From Chara braunii (Eukaryota; Streptophyta; Charophyceae; Charales; Characeae): 26,614 nt of DNA. The position numbers were made by a program, and so were the translations under genes. Location of the stretch: assembly GCA_003427395.1 (NCBI GenBank), contig BFEA01000347.1, positions 1,659,102 through 1,685,715 of the forward strand, in the 5' to 3' direction. The notes under the pieces were generated by a model. That model did not search any database, was not told the origin of the DNA, and worked only from the letters and a program-made list of their open reading frames with translations. Shown here piece by piece: positions 10,244 to 21,380 of the stretch (positions within the stretch are counted from its first letter, which is position 1; each line of letters begins with the position of its first letter).

Positions 10244-10573
10244 TTGGGTAAAAGCATCTCAAAACTGGAAGCAGCGCTCGTGGAGCTGAACTTCCCCGTT
10301 CACGACCATCGCGCCTTTGGTCAATGTCCGGCGAAAAACATTCAATCGGGATACGGGGCGGAAGCGGGATTCTCCATGCATTGTTGGATGTTGACGGGGA
10401 ACGACGTTGAAGAACTAGATATCGTGAAAAAATATCAGGTCTTTGAGGAGAAGGTAGTGGATGCATCGAGGGACAGGATGTTGCGTCCCTCTGCTGGTGG
10501 GGGTCCACGACGGTGTCATGAGGGATCCATGACACTCAAAACAATAGCAAGCAATAAGAACAAAAACTCATAG
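10244..10573 (+). other. Unrecognised 109-aa open frame
   Basis: Plus-strand frame starting MGKSISKLEAALVELNFP and containing GYGAEAGFSMHCWMLTGND and a charged stretch ELDIVKKYQVFEEKVVDAS. Composition is balanced and protein-like, but a minus-strand frame (10535-10209) covers the same DNA and I know no homologue. Whether either strand is coding cannot be told from one sequence. Confidence 0.15.
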
Positions 10574-10854
10574 CATGAAAACACATCTACAGAGAGACGG
10601 AGAGTGACACACAAAATCAGACACACGCACACACAAGCAAAAAATTCAACAAACACATTGCCAAAAGAACAAACGAAAATGACCTCTCTCTCTCTCTCTC
10701 TCAAGTCGAACTGCAACGATGTACAATATAATAATCTGCAAAACAGGTACAAACAAATAAAAGATGTCGGCACGAAGAAGTCAATCACAAACAACACAAC
10801 ATGAAAAACAAGAAGAAAATAAATTGCTAAGAAAAAAACACATACAAGTTTTGA
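10574..10854. other. A-rich intergenic DNA with a short CT tract
   Basis: A/C-rich sequence with a (TC) run near 10683-10702. No gene or regulatory site is supported. Confidence 0.5.
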
Positions 10855-11105
10855 ACGTTGTAGGGTCAAATCCCGGTAGACTTTTGAGCCTTAGTCAACC
10901 CCACTGCGGGTCCCAGTTGGCTCGGCCCGCCCACACTCATGCTCAGGGCGCGGGCTATTCGTCCCAGGGTCACCCCCACCTAGTACTTTGAAATGGATGG
11001 GGATGAACCATCGCGCGAGAGAGCTTTGACACTGAGGATGTAGCTCAGCCCTCACGCTGGGTAGCAGTCTCGCTGGTCATTCCGCAACGATGATTTTTTT
11101 TTTTG
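10855..11105 (+). mobile_element. Possible tRNA-derived (SINE-like) sequence
   Basis: GGATGTAGCTCAG at about 11036 matches the 5' end and A box of eukaryotic tRNA-Ala-like genes. About 45 bases on, GGTCATTCC could be a degenerate B box, and a run of at least ten T follows (about 11093-11104), as in a Pol III terminator or SINE tail. Upstream, GGGTCAAATCCCGG at 10864 also resembles a B box. No tRNA cloverleaf can be closed, so this is not a functional tRNA gene. Confidence 0.3.
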
Positions 11106-11985
11106 ATTCATAGTTATGTTCTCAGGCAATTGCTCCTTCCAATACGCAGGCAGTCCAAGGGTTCTTTGAGTGTTGCTCTTTTCTTGTGCGCTGGCTAAGC
11201 GTCATCCTTAGGCCGCGCACCCTTTCCCTAAACATTGTTTTCCTATGGCGTCATCGGGGAGCGACGATGTCGTCCTCCCCCTCGCCTCTATGCATCCATC
11301 GGGTCCAGTACATTTCTTCCAACCCTATTGACGCGGGCCCCTTAGTCCTTTCGGGGCCTTTACATGCATGTACACACAACTTCACATTTCCTTTGGCAAT
11401 ATTGCACTCCATTTTTTCATTTACACTCAAAATCTCAAATGCAAAGGTCATTTTCATGGGTTAGCTTTACACTATGGTCCCGTAGCCCCTTTGCCCCTCT
11501 TTCCATTTCATTTTGATGCTTAGTTCCTCCCGGCCCTATCCTGCTCAACGCATCCTTAGCCTTTACTCACCTGCATAATCCCACACAAAGCAAAGATTCA
11601 TACAATCCCCCGTTGGGGATCAACACATAACCCTTCCCACATGCCTGTTTTTTCATGTTCTTTGGCTGCCTTTTCTTTCATTTTCTTTGCTCAATCAGAC
11701 CATCCTTTTCTCATAGTCATGCAGTCGGAAAAATGATTGAGACAAATTGACATTGCTTCCACTTATACTTTCTCCTGGATTCCGCCTCTTTTTCCTGTTT
11801 TCTCAACCATCCATTCCTTTGCCTTCTTGGTGGCACAAGGGACCGACTACCTTCCCCTTGCCCTCTTTCTCCACCAAGTGAGGTCTGATTTCGTTTACCG
11901 TTCCCACCTTGGCAATGTAACAAGTGAGGGGAGAGGGGTTAGTCACATACCAAGTGAGGGGAGGGCAGAGAGAGAGGGCAAAGTG

Positions 11986-11992
<7 letters not shown>
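11106..11992. other. C/T-rich intergenic DNA, no gene seen
   Basis: Short frames on both strands (up to 92 aa) overlap and carry no recognised motif. The style of the DNA resembles 18-22 kb. From 11710 on it leads into the purine-rich (GA)n tract. Confidence 0.5.
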
Positions 11993-12070
<78 letters not shown>

Positions 12071-12071
12071 T
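11993..12071. repeat. (GA)n microsatellite
   Basis: About 80 bases of nearly uninterrupted GA dinucleotides, with a few AAAG interruptions. It forms the left border of the satellite block. Confidence 0.97.
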
Positions 12072-12402
12072 TCTAATCCTAATCAAATCAGCTCCCCATA
12101 GTAACAACCCAATGTCGGTTACCCATCCCATAGTGAAAGATACACTAAGTAGGAGTCGGAACATCACCACACACATGAACCTGACGATTCGAAGCTCTAC
12201 TAGTGAAAGACATATGTATATAGATGTGAGATCAAATAAGTAGGAAGCGGAACATCATAACAGGTCTGAACTCGACAATGAGAAACTTTAAACTAGTGAA
12301 GGACACATGTATTTGGAGGTAAGATCAACTAAGTGGGAACTGAAACATCACAACATACATAAACTTAACAATGAGATACTTGAACTAGTGAAGGATACAC
12401 GC
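12072..12402. repeat. Satellite family C, about 92-bp period, three or more units
   Basis: Units share AAGTAGGAAGCGGAACATCA and ACTAGTGAA(A/G)GACAC/TATGTAT followed by GTGAGATCAA. The GTAGG...CGGAAC anchors lie at about 12158, 12250 and 12342, 92 bases apart. The family passes into family A at 12403. Confidence 0.75.
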
Positions 12403-15400
12403 ATGTGGAATGCAAAGGGAACAACCAAGAGTAAAACGGAATAGCACCAAGTAGTTGAGGGATNNNNNNNNNNNNNNNNNNNNNNNNNNNNNNNNNNNNN
12501 NNNNNNNNNNNNNNNNNNNNNNNNNNNNNNNNNNNNNNNNNNNNNNNNNNNNNNNNNNNNNNNNNNNNNNNNNNNNNNNNNNNNNNNNNNNNNNNNNNNN
12601 NNNNNNNNNNNNNNNNNNNNNNNNNNNNNNNNNNNNNNNNNNNNNNNNNNNNNNNNNNNNNNNNNNNNNNNNNNNNNNNNNNNNNNNNNNNNNNNNNNNN
12701 NNNNNNNNNNNNNNNNNNNNNNNNNNNNNNNNNNNNNNNNNNNNNNNNNNNNNNNNNNNNNNNNNNNNNNNNNNNNNNNNNNNNNNNNNNNNNNNNNNNN
12801 NNNNNNNNNNNNNNNNNNNNNNNNNNNNATGTGGAATGCAAAGGGAACAACCAAGAGTAAAACGGAATAGCACCAAGTAGTTGAGGGATGAAAACGCAGG
12901 CTAGACTAGTTCATACACAAGTGAGATGTAACAAGGGAACAGTCAAGGGTAAAACGGAACAATACCAAGTAGTAAAAGGATGAAAACACAAGCTAGACTA
13001 GCTTATACCCAATAGGAAATACAAGGGGAACAGCCAAGGGTGAAACGGACCAACACAAAGTAGTTGAGGGATGAAACACAGGCTAGACTAGTTCATACAC
13101 AAGTAGGAAGCAAGTGGAACAGCCAAAGGTGAAACGAAACATCACCAAGTAGTTGAGGGATGAAACACAGGCTAGACTAGCTTATACCCAATGTGAAATG
13201 CAAGGGGAACAACCAAAGGTGAAATGGAACAACACCAAGTAGTTGAGGGATGAAACACAGGCTAGACTAGTCCATACACAAGCAGGATGCAAGGGGAACA
13301 GCCAAAGGTGAAACGGAACCGTACCAAGTAGTTGAGGGATAGACACAGGCTAGACTAGATCATACACAAGTGGGATACAAAGGAAAACAGTCAAGAGTGA
13401 AACGGAACAACACCAAGTAGTTGAGGGATGCAACACAGGCTAGACTAGAACATATACAAGTGGAATGCAAGGAAAACAGTCAAGAGTGACACAGAACAGC
13501 ACCAAGTAGTTGAGGGATGAAACACATGCGAGATTAGATCATACAGAAGGTGGAATGCAATGGAAACAGCCAAGAGTAAAACGGAACAGCACCAAGAAGT
13601 TGAGGGATGAAACACAGGCTAGACTAGATCATACACAATGTGAAATGCAAAGGGAACAACCAAGAGTAACGGAACAACACCAAGTAGTTGAGGGATGAAA
13701 ACACAGGCTAGACTAGTTTATACCCAATGTGGAATGCAAGGGGAACAGCCAAAGGTGAAACGAAACAGCACCAAGTAGTTGAGGGATGAAACACAGGCCA
13801 AACTAGTTCATACATAAGTCTGATGCAAGGGGGACAACCAAAGGTGAAACGGAACAGCACCAAGTAGTTGAGGGATAAAACACAGGCTAGACTAGATCAT
13901 ACACAATGTGGAATGCAGGAGGAACAACCAAGAGTAAAACGGAACAACACCAAGTAGTTGAGGGATGAAACACATGCTAGACTAGATCATATACAATGAG
14001 GAATGCAATGGAAACAGCCAAGAGTAAAACGGAACATCACCAAGAAGTTGAGGGATGAAACACAGGCTAGACTAGATCATACACAATGAGAAGTGCAAGG
14101 GGAACAACCAAGAGTAACGGAACAACACCAAGTAGTTGAGGGATGAAAACACAGGCTAGACTGGTTTATACCCAATGTGGAATGCAAGGGGAACATCCCA
14201 AGGTGAAATGAAACAGCACCAAGTAGTTGAGGGATGAAACACAGGCCAAACTAGTTCATACATAAGTGTGATGCAAGGGAGACAACCAAAGGTGAAACGG
14301 AACAGCACCAAGTAGTTAAGGGATGAATCAAAGGCTAGACTTGATCATACACAATGTGGAATGCAATAGGAACAACCAAGAGTAAAACGGAACAGCACCA
14401 AGTAGTTGAGGGATGAAACACAGACTAGACTAGATCATATACAATCTGGAATGCAAGGGGAACAACCAGGAGTAAAACGGAACAGCACCAAGTAGTTGAG
14501 GGACGGAAACACAGTCTAGACTAGCTTATACCCAATATGAAATGCAAAGGGAACAGTCAAAGGTGAAACGGAACAGCACCAAGTAGTTGAGGGATGAAAA
14601 CACACGCTAGACTAGCTTATACCCAATGCGAAATGCAAGGGGAACAACCAAAGGTGAAACGGAACAACACCAAGTAGTTGAATTATGAAATACAGGCTAC
14701 ACCAGATCATACAGAAGTGGGATGCAAGGGGGAACAGTCAAGAGTGAAACAGAACAGCACCTAGTACTTGAGGGATGAAACAGAGACGATACTAGATCAT
14801 ATACTACTAGAATACAAGGGGGAACAGTCAAGAGTGACACGGAACAACACCAAGTAGTTAAGGGATGAAACATAGGCTAGACTAGATCATACACAATGTG
14901 GAATGCAAGGGGAACAACCAAGAGTAAAAATGGAACAACACCAGATAGTTGAGGGATGAAACAGAGGCTGGACTAGATCATACGTAATGTGGAATGCAAG
15001 GGGAACATCCAAGAGTAAAACGAAACAGCACCAAGTAGTTGAGGGATGACAACATAGCCTAGACTAGCTTATATCCATTGTGGAATGCAAGAGGAACATC
15101 CAAAGGTGAAACGGAACAGCACCAAGTAGTTGAGGGATGAAACACAGGCTAGACTAGTTCATACATAAGTGAGATGCAAGGGTGACAGTCAAAGGTGAAA
15201 CGGAACAGTAGCAAGTAGTTGAAGGATGAAACACAGGATAGACTACATCATACACAATGTGGAATGCAAGGGGAACAACCAAGAGTAAAACGGAACAACA
15301 CCAAATAGTTGAGGGATGAAATACAGGCTGGACTAGATTATACACAATGTGGAATGCAAGGGGAATAACCAAGAGTAAAACGGAACAGCACCAAGTAGTT

Positions 15401-16165
15401 GAGGGATGAAAACACAGGCTAGACTAACTTATACCCAATATGAAATGCAAAGGGAACAGCAAAAGGTGAAACGGAACAGCACCAAGTAGTTGAGGGATGA
15501 AACACGGGCTAGACTAGTCCATACACAAGTGGGATGCAAGGGGGAACAGTCAAAGGTGAAACGGAACCACGCCAAGTAATTGAGGGATGAAAACACAGAC
15601 TAGACTGATTCATACACAAGTGGGATGCAATGGGGAATAACCAAGAGTAAGACGGAACATTACCAAGTAGTTGAGGGATGAAAACACAAGCTAGACTAGC
15701 TTATACACAATATGGAATGCAAGGAGAAGAACCAAGAGTAAAACAGAACAACACGAAGTAGTTGAAGGATGAAAACACATGCTAGACTAGCTTATACACA
15801 ATGTGGAATGCATGGGGAACAGCCAAAGGTGAAACGGAACAACGCCAAGTAGTTGAGGGATGAAAACACAGGCTGGACTAGTTCATACACAAGTGAGATG
15901 CAAGGGGGAACAACCAAAAGTAAAACGGAACAACAGCAAGTGGTTGAAGGATGAAAACACAGGCTAGACTAACTTATAAACAATGTGAAATGCAAGGAGA
16001 ACAACCAAGAGTAAAACGGAACAACACCAAGTACTTGAAGGATGAAAACACATGCTAGACTAGCTTATACACAATGTGGAATGCATGGGGAACAGCCAAA
16101 GGTGAAACGAAACAGCACCAAGTAGTTGAGGGATGAAACATAGGTTAGGCTAGATCAATCATATA
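12403..16165. repeat. Satellite family A, 90-bp period, about 38 units visible
   Basis: The anchor CCAAGTAGTTGAGGGATGAA is found at 12451 and then at 37 successive positions from 12877 to 16122; the spacing is 88-92 with a mean of 90.1. Units have the order CACAGGCTAGACTAG, TCATACACAA, TGGAATGCAAGGGGAAC, CAAGAGTAAAACGGAAC or CAAAGGTGAAACGGAAC, CACCAAGTAGTTG. The two internal variants (AAGAGTAAAAC and AAAGGTGAAAC) alternate in groups and form higher-order units. Open frames across it are repeat translations. A 365-base assembly gap interrupts the array. Confidence 0.95.
12464..12828. other. Assembly gap of 365 N within satellite A
   Basis: All bases are N. The 61 bases before the gap (12403-12463) are identical to the 61 bases after it (12829-12889), so the gap is probably an unmerged contig overlap. 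Open frames spanning the N run are meaningless. Confidence 0.95.
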
Positions 16166-16189
16166 AGTTCACGACTCAAGAATGTAACC

Positions 16190-17775
16190 AAACTTTGAAA
16201 CAGACAACCATCTTGTGAGAAGTGAGCACAAGCTACCATAGTTCAAAACGCAAGCTTAGAGCAAGGATCATCTATGATAAAACCGGATCACCACCTACTA
16301 TCATGTTAGTGAAAGCAAGAGTCTAATAAGATCAAACACAAAGATTTGAGCAAAGACTCATTTATGGAAGAATCGGAGTACATCCTACTACTAATGAGAG
16401 TGAAAGCAAGAGTCTAAGTAGGCTACATTACCAAGGTCGAACCAAAGGTCATTCATGAAAGAAGCGGTGCACTTCCTACTAGTGTGTGAGTAAGAGCCAT
16501 GAGATAGAGTAGGCTAGATCACCAAGATTGGATCGAACACCATCTTTGAAAGAAGCGGGGCACGATCTACTAGTTTGTGAGTGAAAAGCATGAGATTGAG
16601 TAGGCTAGATCCCCAAGATTGAACCAAAGATCATCCAAAGAAGTAGCAGTGCACTACCTACTAGTGTGTGAATGAAAAACATGAACTTGAGTAGGCTAGA
16701 TTACCAAGATTGAATCAAACATCATTCATAAAAGTACCGGTGCACTACCTACTAGTTTGTGAGTGAAAAACATGAACTTGTGTAGGTTAGATCACCAAGA
16801 TCATTCATAGAAGTAGAGGTGCACTACCTACTAGTATATGAGTGAAAAACATGAACTTGAGTAGGCTAAATCACCAAGATTGAATCAAACATCATTCATA
16901 GAAGTAGCGGTGCACTACCTACTAATGTGTGAGTGAAAAACATGAGTGTGAGTTGGCTAGATCACCACGATTGCATCAAATATCATCCATGGAAGTAGCG
17001 GTGCACTACCTACTAGTGTGTGAGTGAAAAATATGAACTTCAGTACGCTAGATCACCAAGATTGTATCAAACATCATCCATAGAAGTAGCGATGCACTAC
17101 CTACTAATGTGTGAGTGAAACACATGAGCTTAAGTAGGCTAGATCACCAAGATTGAATCAAACATCATCGATAGAAGTAGCGATGCACTACCTACTAGTG
17201 TGTGAGTGAAAAACATGAACTTGAGTAGGCTAGATCACCATCATTGAATCATACATCATTCATAGAAGTAGCGGTGCACTACCTACTAGTGTGTGAGTGA
17301 AAAACATGAACTTGAGTAGGCTAGATCACCAAAATTGAATCAAACATCATTCATGGAAGTAGCGGTGCACTACCTACTAGTGTGTGAGTGAAAAACATGA
17401 GTGTGAGTAGGCTAGATCACGAAGATTGCATCAAAGATCATCCATGGAAGAAGCGGTGCACTACCTACGAGTGTGTGAGTGAAAAACATGAACTCGTGTA
17501 GGCTAGATCACCAAAATTGAATCAAACATCATTCATAGAAGTAGCGGTGCATTACCTACTAGTGTGTGAGTGAAAAGCATGAGTGTGAGTAGGCTAGCTC
17601 ACCAGGATTGCATCAAAGATCATCTATGGAAGTAGCGGTGCATTATCTACTAGTGTGTGAGTGAAAAACAAGAGTTTGAGTAGCCCAAATCACAGGTATC
17701 CAACATGAAATCATCCGTAGAAGAATCGGAGTACTACCTTGTAGTGAGTGAGTGAAAAACAAGAGTTTGAGTATT
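16190..17775. repeat. Satellite family B, 91-bp period, about 17 units
   Basis: Units contain GTAGGCTAGATCACCAAGAT, TGAATCAAACATCATTCAT, GAAGTAGCGGTGCACTACCT and ACTAGTGTGTGAGTGAAAAA. The GCGGTGCAC anchors run from about 16283 to 17726, nearly all 91 bases apart; one unit near 16737-16816 is 12 bases short. The first units (16190-16440) and the last are the most diverged, as expected at array edges. Confidence 0.95.
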
Positions 17776-17971
17776 CAAATAAGAAGAAGAAGATGAAGAA
17801 GAAGAAGGAGAAAAAAAAGAAGATGAAGAATAAAGAGAAGAAAAGAAAAACGAAGAAGAAGAAGAGTAACGAGAAAAGGAGGAAGAAGAAGAAGAAGAAG
17901 AAGAAAAAGAAGAAGAAGAAGTTGATGAAGAAGAAGAAGAAGAAGAAGAAGAAGAAGATGAAGAAGAAGAT
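17776..17971 (+). repeat. Imperfect (AAG)n purine tract
   Basis: About 195 bases of almost pure A/G on the plus strand, mainly AAG triplets with GAT and AAA interruptions. It ends satellite B. Poly-Lys (plus) and poly-Leu/Phe (minus) frames here are artefacts of the repeat. Confidence 0.95.
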
Positions 17972-18640
17972 GCATCCTCTTCCTTCCACTCACCTTGTTA
18001 ATGTCTTGGAGATGGAGTCTCAATTTTGATGAGGCTTTCTTCCTCCTTGCACAACTCGTCCTTGGCTATGGCTCCCTCCTTCTTCAAGTCTCTCTCCTTC
18101 CTCTCTCACCTCTCCCCAAGTTGTCTCAAACTCCCATCACCATGACTATGGCGTCCTCTCCTCTAGGAGGGCTAATGGGACTCCCTCTAGCCTCTCTTTC
18201 TTCCTCACACCCTGGGGGGGCTATGTTGGATCACTCCCCTAGTGCCAACCTCACTACGACTAGTCTTTTGAGTTTCTCTCCCTAGCTCATGGCCTCCACC
18301 AAGCTCCCAAACTGGCATGGGCTCCCCTCTCCTCTCTCCAAGTGAAAGAGTGTTTTCATGAACTCACTTTGGCAGCATGGGCACTCCTCATGCAATTGTG
18401 AATGTGGCGTACTGAATTCCTTGGTTATGTAGGCTGAAACCAGCAGTCCGACCAGCCCATGAGCCTCCCCATGTGCCTTGAGGTGAATCAAGGAACCCCG
18501 AAGGCAAAATTCCACCACTAGGCCCTTCCGGAGGTACCCGGGCCTCTTTTTGGCCAAGTACATGCAGTCCGAGTGGTTGGTACCAACTCGGATTGCCTCT
18601 TGGCCTACTTCGGCCTCCTTTTCACCTCTCAAATGTTGCC
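17972..18640. other. C/T-rich region with an unrecognised 116-aa minus-strand frame
   Basis: A minus-strand frame from 18632 to 18282 contains DCMYLAKKRPGYLRKGLV, HLKAHGEAHGLVGLLVSAYI and HEECPCCQSEFMKTLFHLER. It is not low-complexity, but I do not recognise it and it lies in repeat-derived DNA. A plus-strand frame (17995-18285) overlaps it at one end only. No gene is called. Confidence 0.2.
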
Positions 18641-19751
18641 CCCTTGGGCCCTAATGCCCAAGGGACAATTTTACTTAAGAGAAAAAGGCTTAGTGGACCT
18701 TTTTCACGATTTTTTTGGTTTGTACCCCATTTTTGGTAAACCAAGATATTTTTCCATGCAGCGGCACATTTTCAGCCTTGGATCTGGCTGATATCCAAGG
18801 CAAACAATATTCATTGTCTCCCCTAAATAGCCCTTGCTTCAATTTTGAGCCCTTAAGTCCACTTTTTCAATTTTTGGTGCATCTGGCTCTCTTTTTGGGC
18901 CAAATGCACAGTTTTGTTCCTTTCCCTCTTTTGTTTCTTTCCATTTTGGGCTGCCACCTCATTCTGGAGCTAACCGTTTTGAGCTGGTCCACAAAAGACG
19001 GCTAGTTCCTCTCCACCATGAGATCTGATCTCAGATCCATAGTCCAAAAGAAAACCGGTCATTTCCTTTTTGCATTTCCTCTCCTTTTCTTCTTTTTAAT
19101 TCATATTTTATTGAGATATGGCCCCAAGGGTTATATCTCTGCAATCCGGATTTCCCTCCTTCATTCTAGGAGTGATGAGGTCACAGTGGGGACCTGCCAG
19201 TCCCTACTGTGCAGGTTCCAATAGGACGGCACACTCTCCTCCACTCTTTTCTCCCGTTTTGTCTCATTTTACCTCATTTTTCGCTCATTTTTTCTTATTT
19301 TTTTTTAATTTCAGTTGTGACAAGCATCAAACTGCTGTGCACCCTCTTTCTAGGCCCTAGGGTCTCATTTAAGTCTAGGTTCATATCTGGTACTTGACCG
19401 TTATTTCTCAGATTCCAACCATGGCACCCCCATGCTCCTAGAGGGCTCCACTTTGCTTCCGTTTGTCCAATTTTGAGCCTTTTTTGCTCCGATTTTCTAA
19501 GGGCAGCCTTTTTCTCATGTTGAGCCTCTCAAGGCTCTTTTTTCTTATGCCTAACTAGTCCGAGATATTTTGGACTGCTGGGCAGTCATCCCAACATCAT
19601 TATCTTACTTTTCTTTCTCCCTATGACTCTCTTACTTTCCCCCACTAGTGTTAGCACTAGTGGTGCTAATATTCCCGACCGTCTAGATCTTCGATCTCGA
19701 CAGTGCTGTTTGCTTGCACAATTTTTCCTTGTGCTTGCTCATAGTTCCCTT

Positions 19752-19868
19752 GGGACATCCCAAGTCCCCGCCACTTTTCTCAATACTAGTTCCATTTTCG
19801 TATCTCGCTGGGACATCCCAAGTCCCCGCCACTTTTCTCAATACTAGTTTCATTTTTCGTATCTCGCT
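19752..19868. repeat. 58-bp tandem repeat, two copies
   Basis: GGGACATCCCAAGTCCCCGC, then CACTTTTCTCAATACTAGTT and a TCGTATCTCGCT segment, is present at 19752 and 19810 with few differences. Confidence 0.9.
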
Positions 19869-20141
19869 GGCGGTCCCGCCAACGAGCGTTCTGTTTTCCG
19901 ACTTTTATTATTTGGGCCCACTTGGTCCCCGACAACCTTCCGGATGGTGTCCCATTTTTATTTTTGGGGCCCCCTTGCCCTGGGTGGTCCCATCATCTCA
20001 ACATGTGTGCCGATTTTTCTAGGCCATGAGATCTCATCTCACGGTTGCCCTTTATCATCTTTACTTGCCTCACGTCGAAATCACTTCTTTCTAGCCTTTC
20101 GGGCTTGCCGTGGCTCATTTTCCTTTAGCCTAGGCACCCCC

Positions 20142-20462
20142 ATGCAGTTCGTTATTTCTCGGACTGCCGTCATAGTCATTTTTCTAGTCCCACAGCCCCA
20201 CAATTTGCCCCATGCCAAAAGAAAATGAAACATTAAATTTCTAAGTGCATCCGGGCTCAATATTGGCTCCGGATGCACCTAGAACATGTTTTTCCCTCCC
20301 CCATGCAGTCCATTGCAACTCGGACTGCAATAGGGGTCGATTTCCTAGCCCCAATGCCCCAGAATTAGCCCCTACTCAAAAGAAAAAGAAACGGTCAATT
20401 CCCAAGTGCATCTGGACTTGATTTTGACTTTGGATGCACCCAAAACATGTGTTTCTCCTCCC
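20142..20462. repeat. 160-bp tandem repeat, two copies, each with a GTGCATCC dyad
   Basis: CCATGCAGT marks starts at 20140 and 20301, and a weaker third start lies near 20461. Each unit ends with an inverted repeat: GTGCATCCGG...CCGGATGCAC around CAATATTG at 20245-20278, and a looser version at 20406-20439. A related segment without the clean dyad is at 22498-22560. Confidence 0.75.
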
Positions 20463-20469
20463 CTATGTA

Positions 20470-20660
20470 ATCTGTTTTATTTCGGTTGCATAGGGCCTTG
20501 ATTTTCTTTTATTTTCTCTGCAAAAATCATATAAAATCAAAGTCTTTTGTAGCCGCCATATTCCAGAATGAATCTGGTCACGGATGAATCTCCCCAAGTG
20601 GTCATTTTTTACCGTTAAGGCCTTTTTCTTTTTTCTTTTCTTTTCTTTTTCCTTCTTTCT
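20470..20660. other. T-rich spacer, no gene seen
   Basis: T/C-rich sequence with a run of TTTTC repeats near 20625-20655. It separates the two halves of the 1.47-kb duplication. Confidence 0.5.
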
Positions 20661-21250
20661 TGGACAGTAGGGACCTGCCAGTCTCTACTTATGGCAGTCC
20701 CTACTAATGGCCAACTCACTCACTCCCTCTCACCCTTTTTGTCTTACTCTCCCACATTTTCTTTTCTTTTCTCTCTTTTTTCTAGCATGTCAAGTGTCAA
20801 GTGGCCGTTAAGGCCCTTTTCTAGCCTCTTCCTCTTAGTTTTGACCCTTCCTATGCCCAAGGTGCACTCCGTTGTATCTCGGACTGTAATGATGGCCCTC
20901 TCATGCCCATGGGAGCCTTCTTTTACTCCTATTTTTCTCCGACAGTGACCCTTCTTATTCCGATTTTCTCCCGGAGACTCATTTTTCACATGGGGTCTCG
21001 TTCAACTCCATTTTCTTGAGGGAGGCTAATCCGAGATTTTTCGGATTGCTCCCATGCCTCTCACTTCAAGTTTCTTTACCTTTTTCTTTTCCTTTTGGCC
21101 TTCCCGTTTGCTACCGCTAGTGCTTGCACTAGTGGTGCTAATATTCTTGGCCGTCAAGATGTCAATTTTGACGGTGCACCTTACAGTTATTATTTTCCCT
21201 TATACAGTGCCACCGTTTCTTTATGAGACTTTCATATGTCCCCGCCACTT

Positions 21251-21380
21251 GTCCCATCGGTGGTCCCCGACACTTAGTCCCGCCAGTGGTCCCCGATACT
21301 TGGTCCCGCCGGTGGTCCCCGACACTTAGTCTCGCCGGTGGTCCCCGACACTTAGTCCCGCCGGTGGTCCCCGATACATT
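21251..21380. repeat. 26-bp tandem repeat, five copies
   Basis: GTCCCGCCGGTGGTCCCCGA followed by CACTTA repeats five times with exact 26-base spacing. The unit length is not a multiple of three, so the Val-Pro-Pro-Val-Val-Pro type translation rotates through frames and is not a protein. Confidence 0.95.

Larger units (their letters stand above)
18564..21047. repeat. Recurrent small hairpin (GCAGTCCGAG ... CTCGGACTGC), six copies
   Basis: Imperfect inverted repeats built from AGTCCGAG and CTCGGACT occur at 18564-18596, 19557-19576, 20144-20167, 20305-20328, 20864-20887 and 21028-21047, with a further weak one near 20464. Arms are 5-10 bases with short loops. Most sit just after a CATGCA-like word in otherwise diverged DNA. 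Confidence 0.6.

Noticed and set aside
11943-12243. Glu-Arg and Ser-Leu repeat frames
   Set aside because: Translations of the (GA)n tract.
12348-12880. Open frames of 141-168 aa across the N run
   Set aside because: They exist only because N codons are read through as X.
12403-17775. CRISPR-like array
   Set aside because: Regular ~90-bp spacing, but the whole unit is repeated with no unique spacers, in eukaryotic DNA; it is satellite.
17711-18029. Poly-Phe, poly-Leu and poly-Lys frames
   Set aside because: Direct translation of the (AAG)n tract; no unique sequence.
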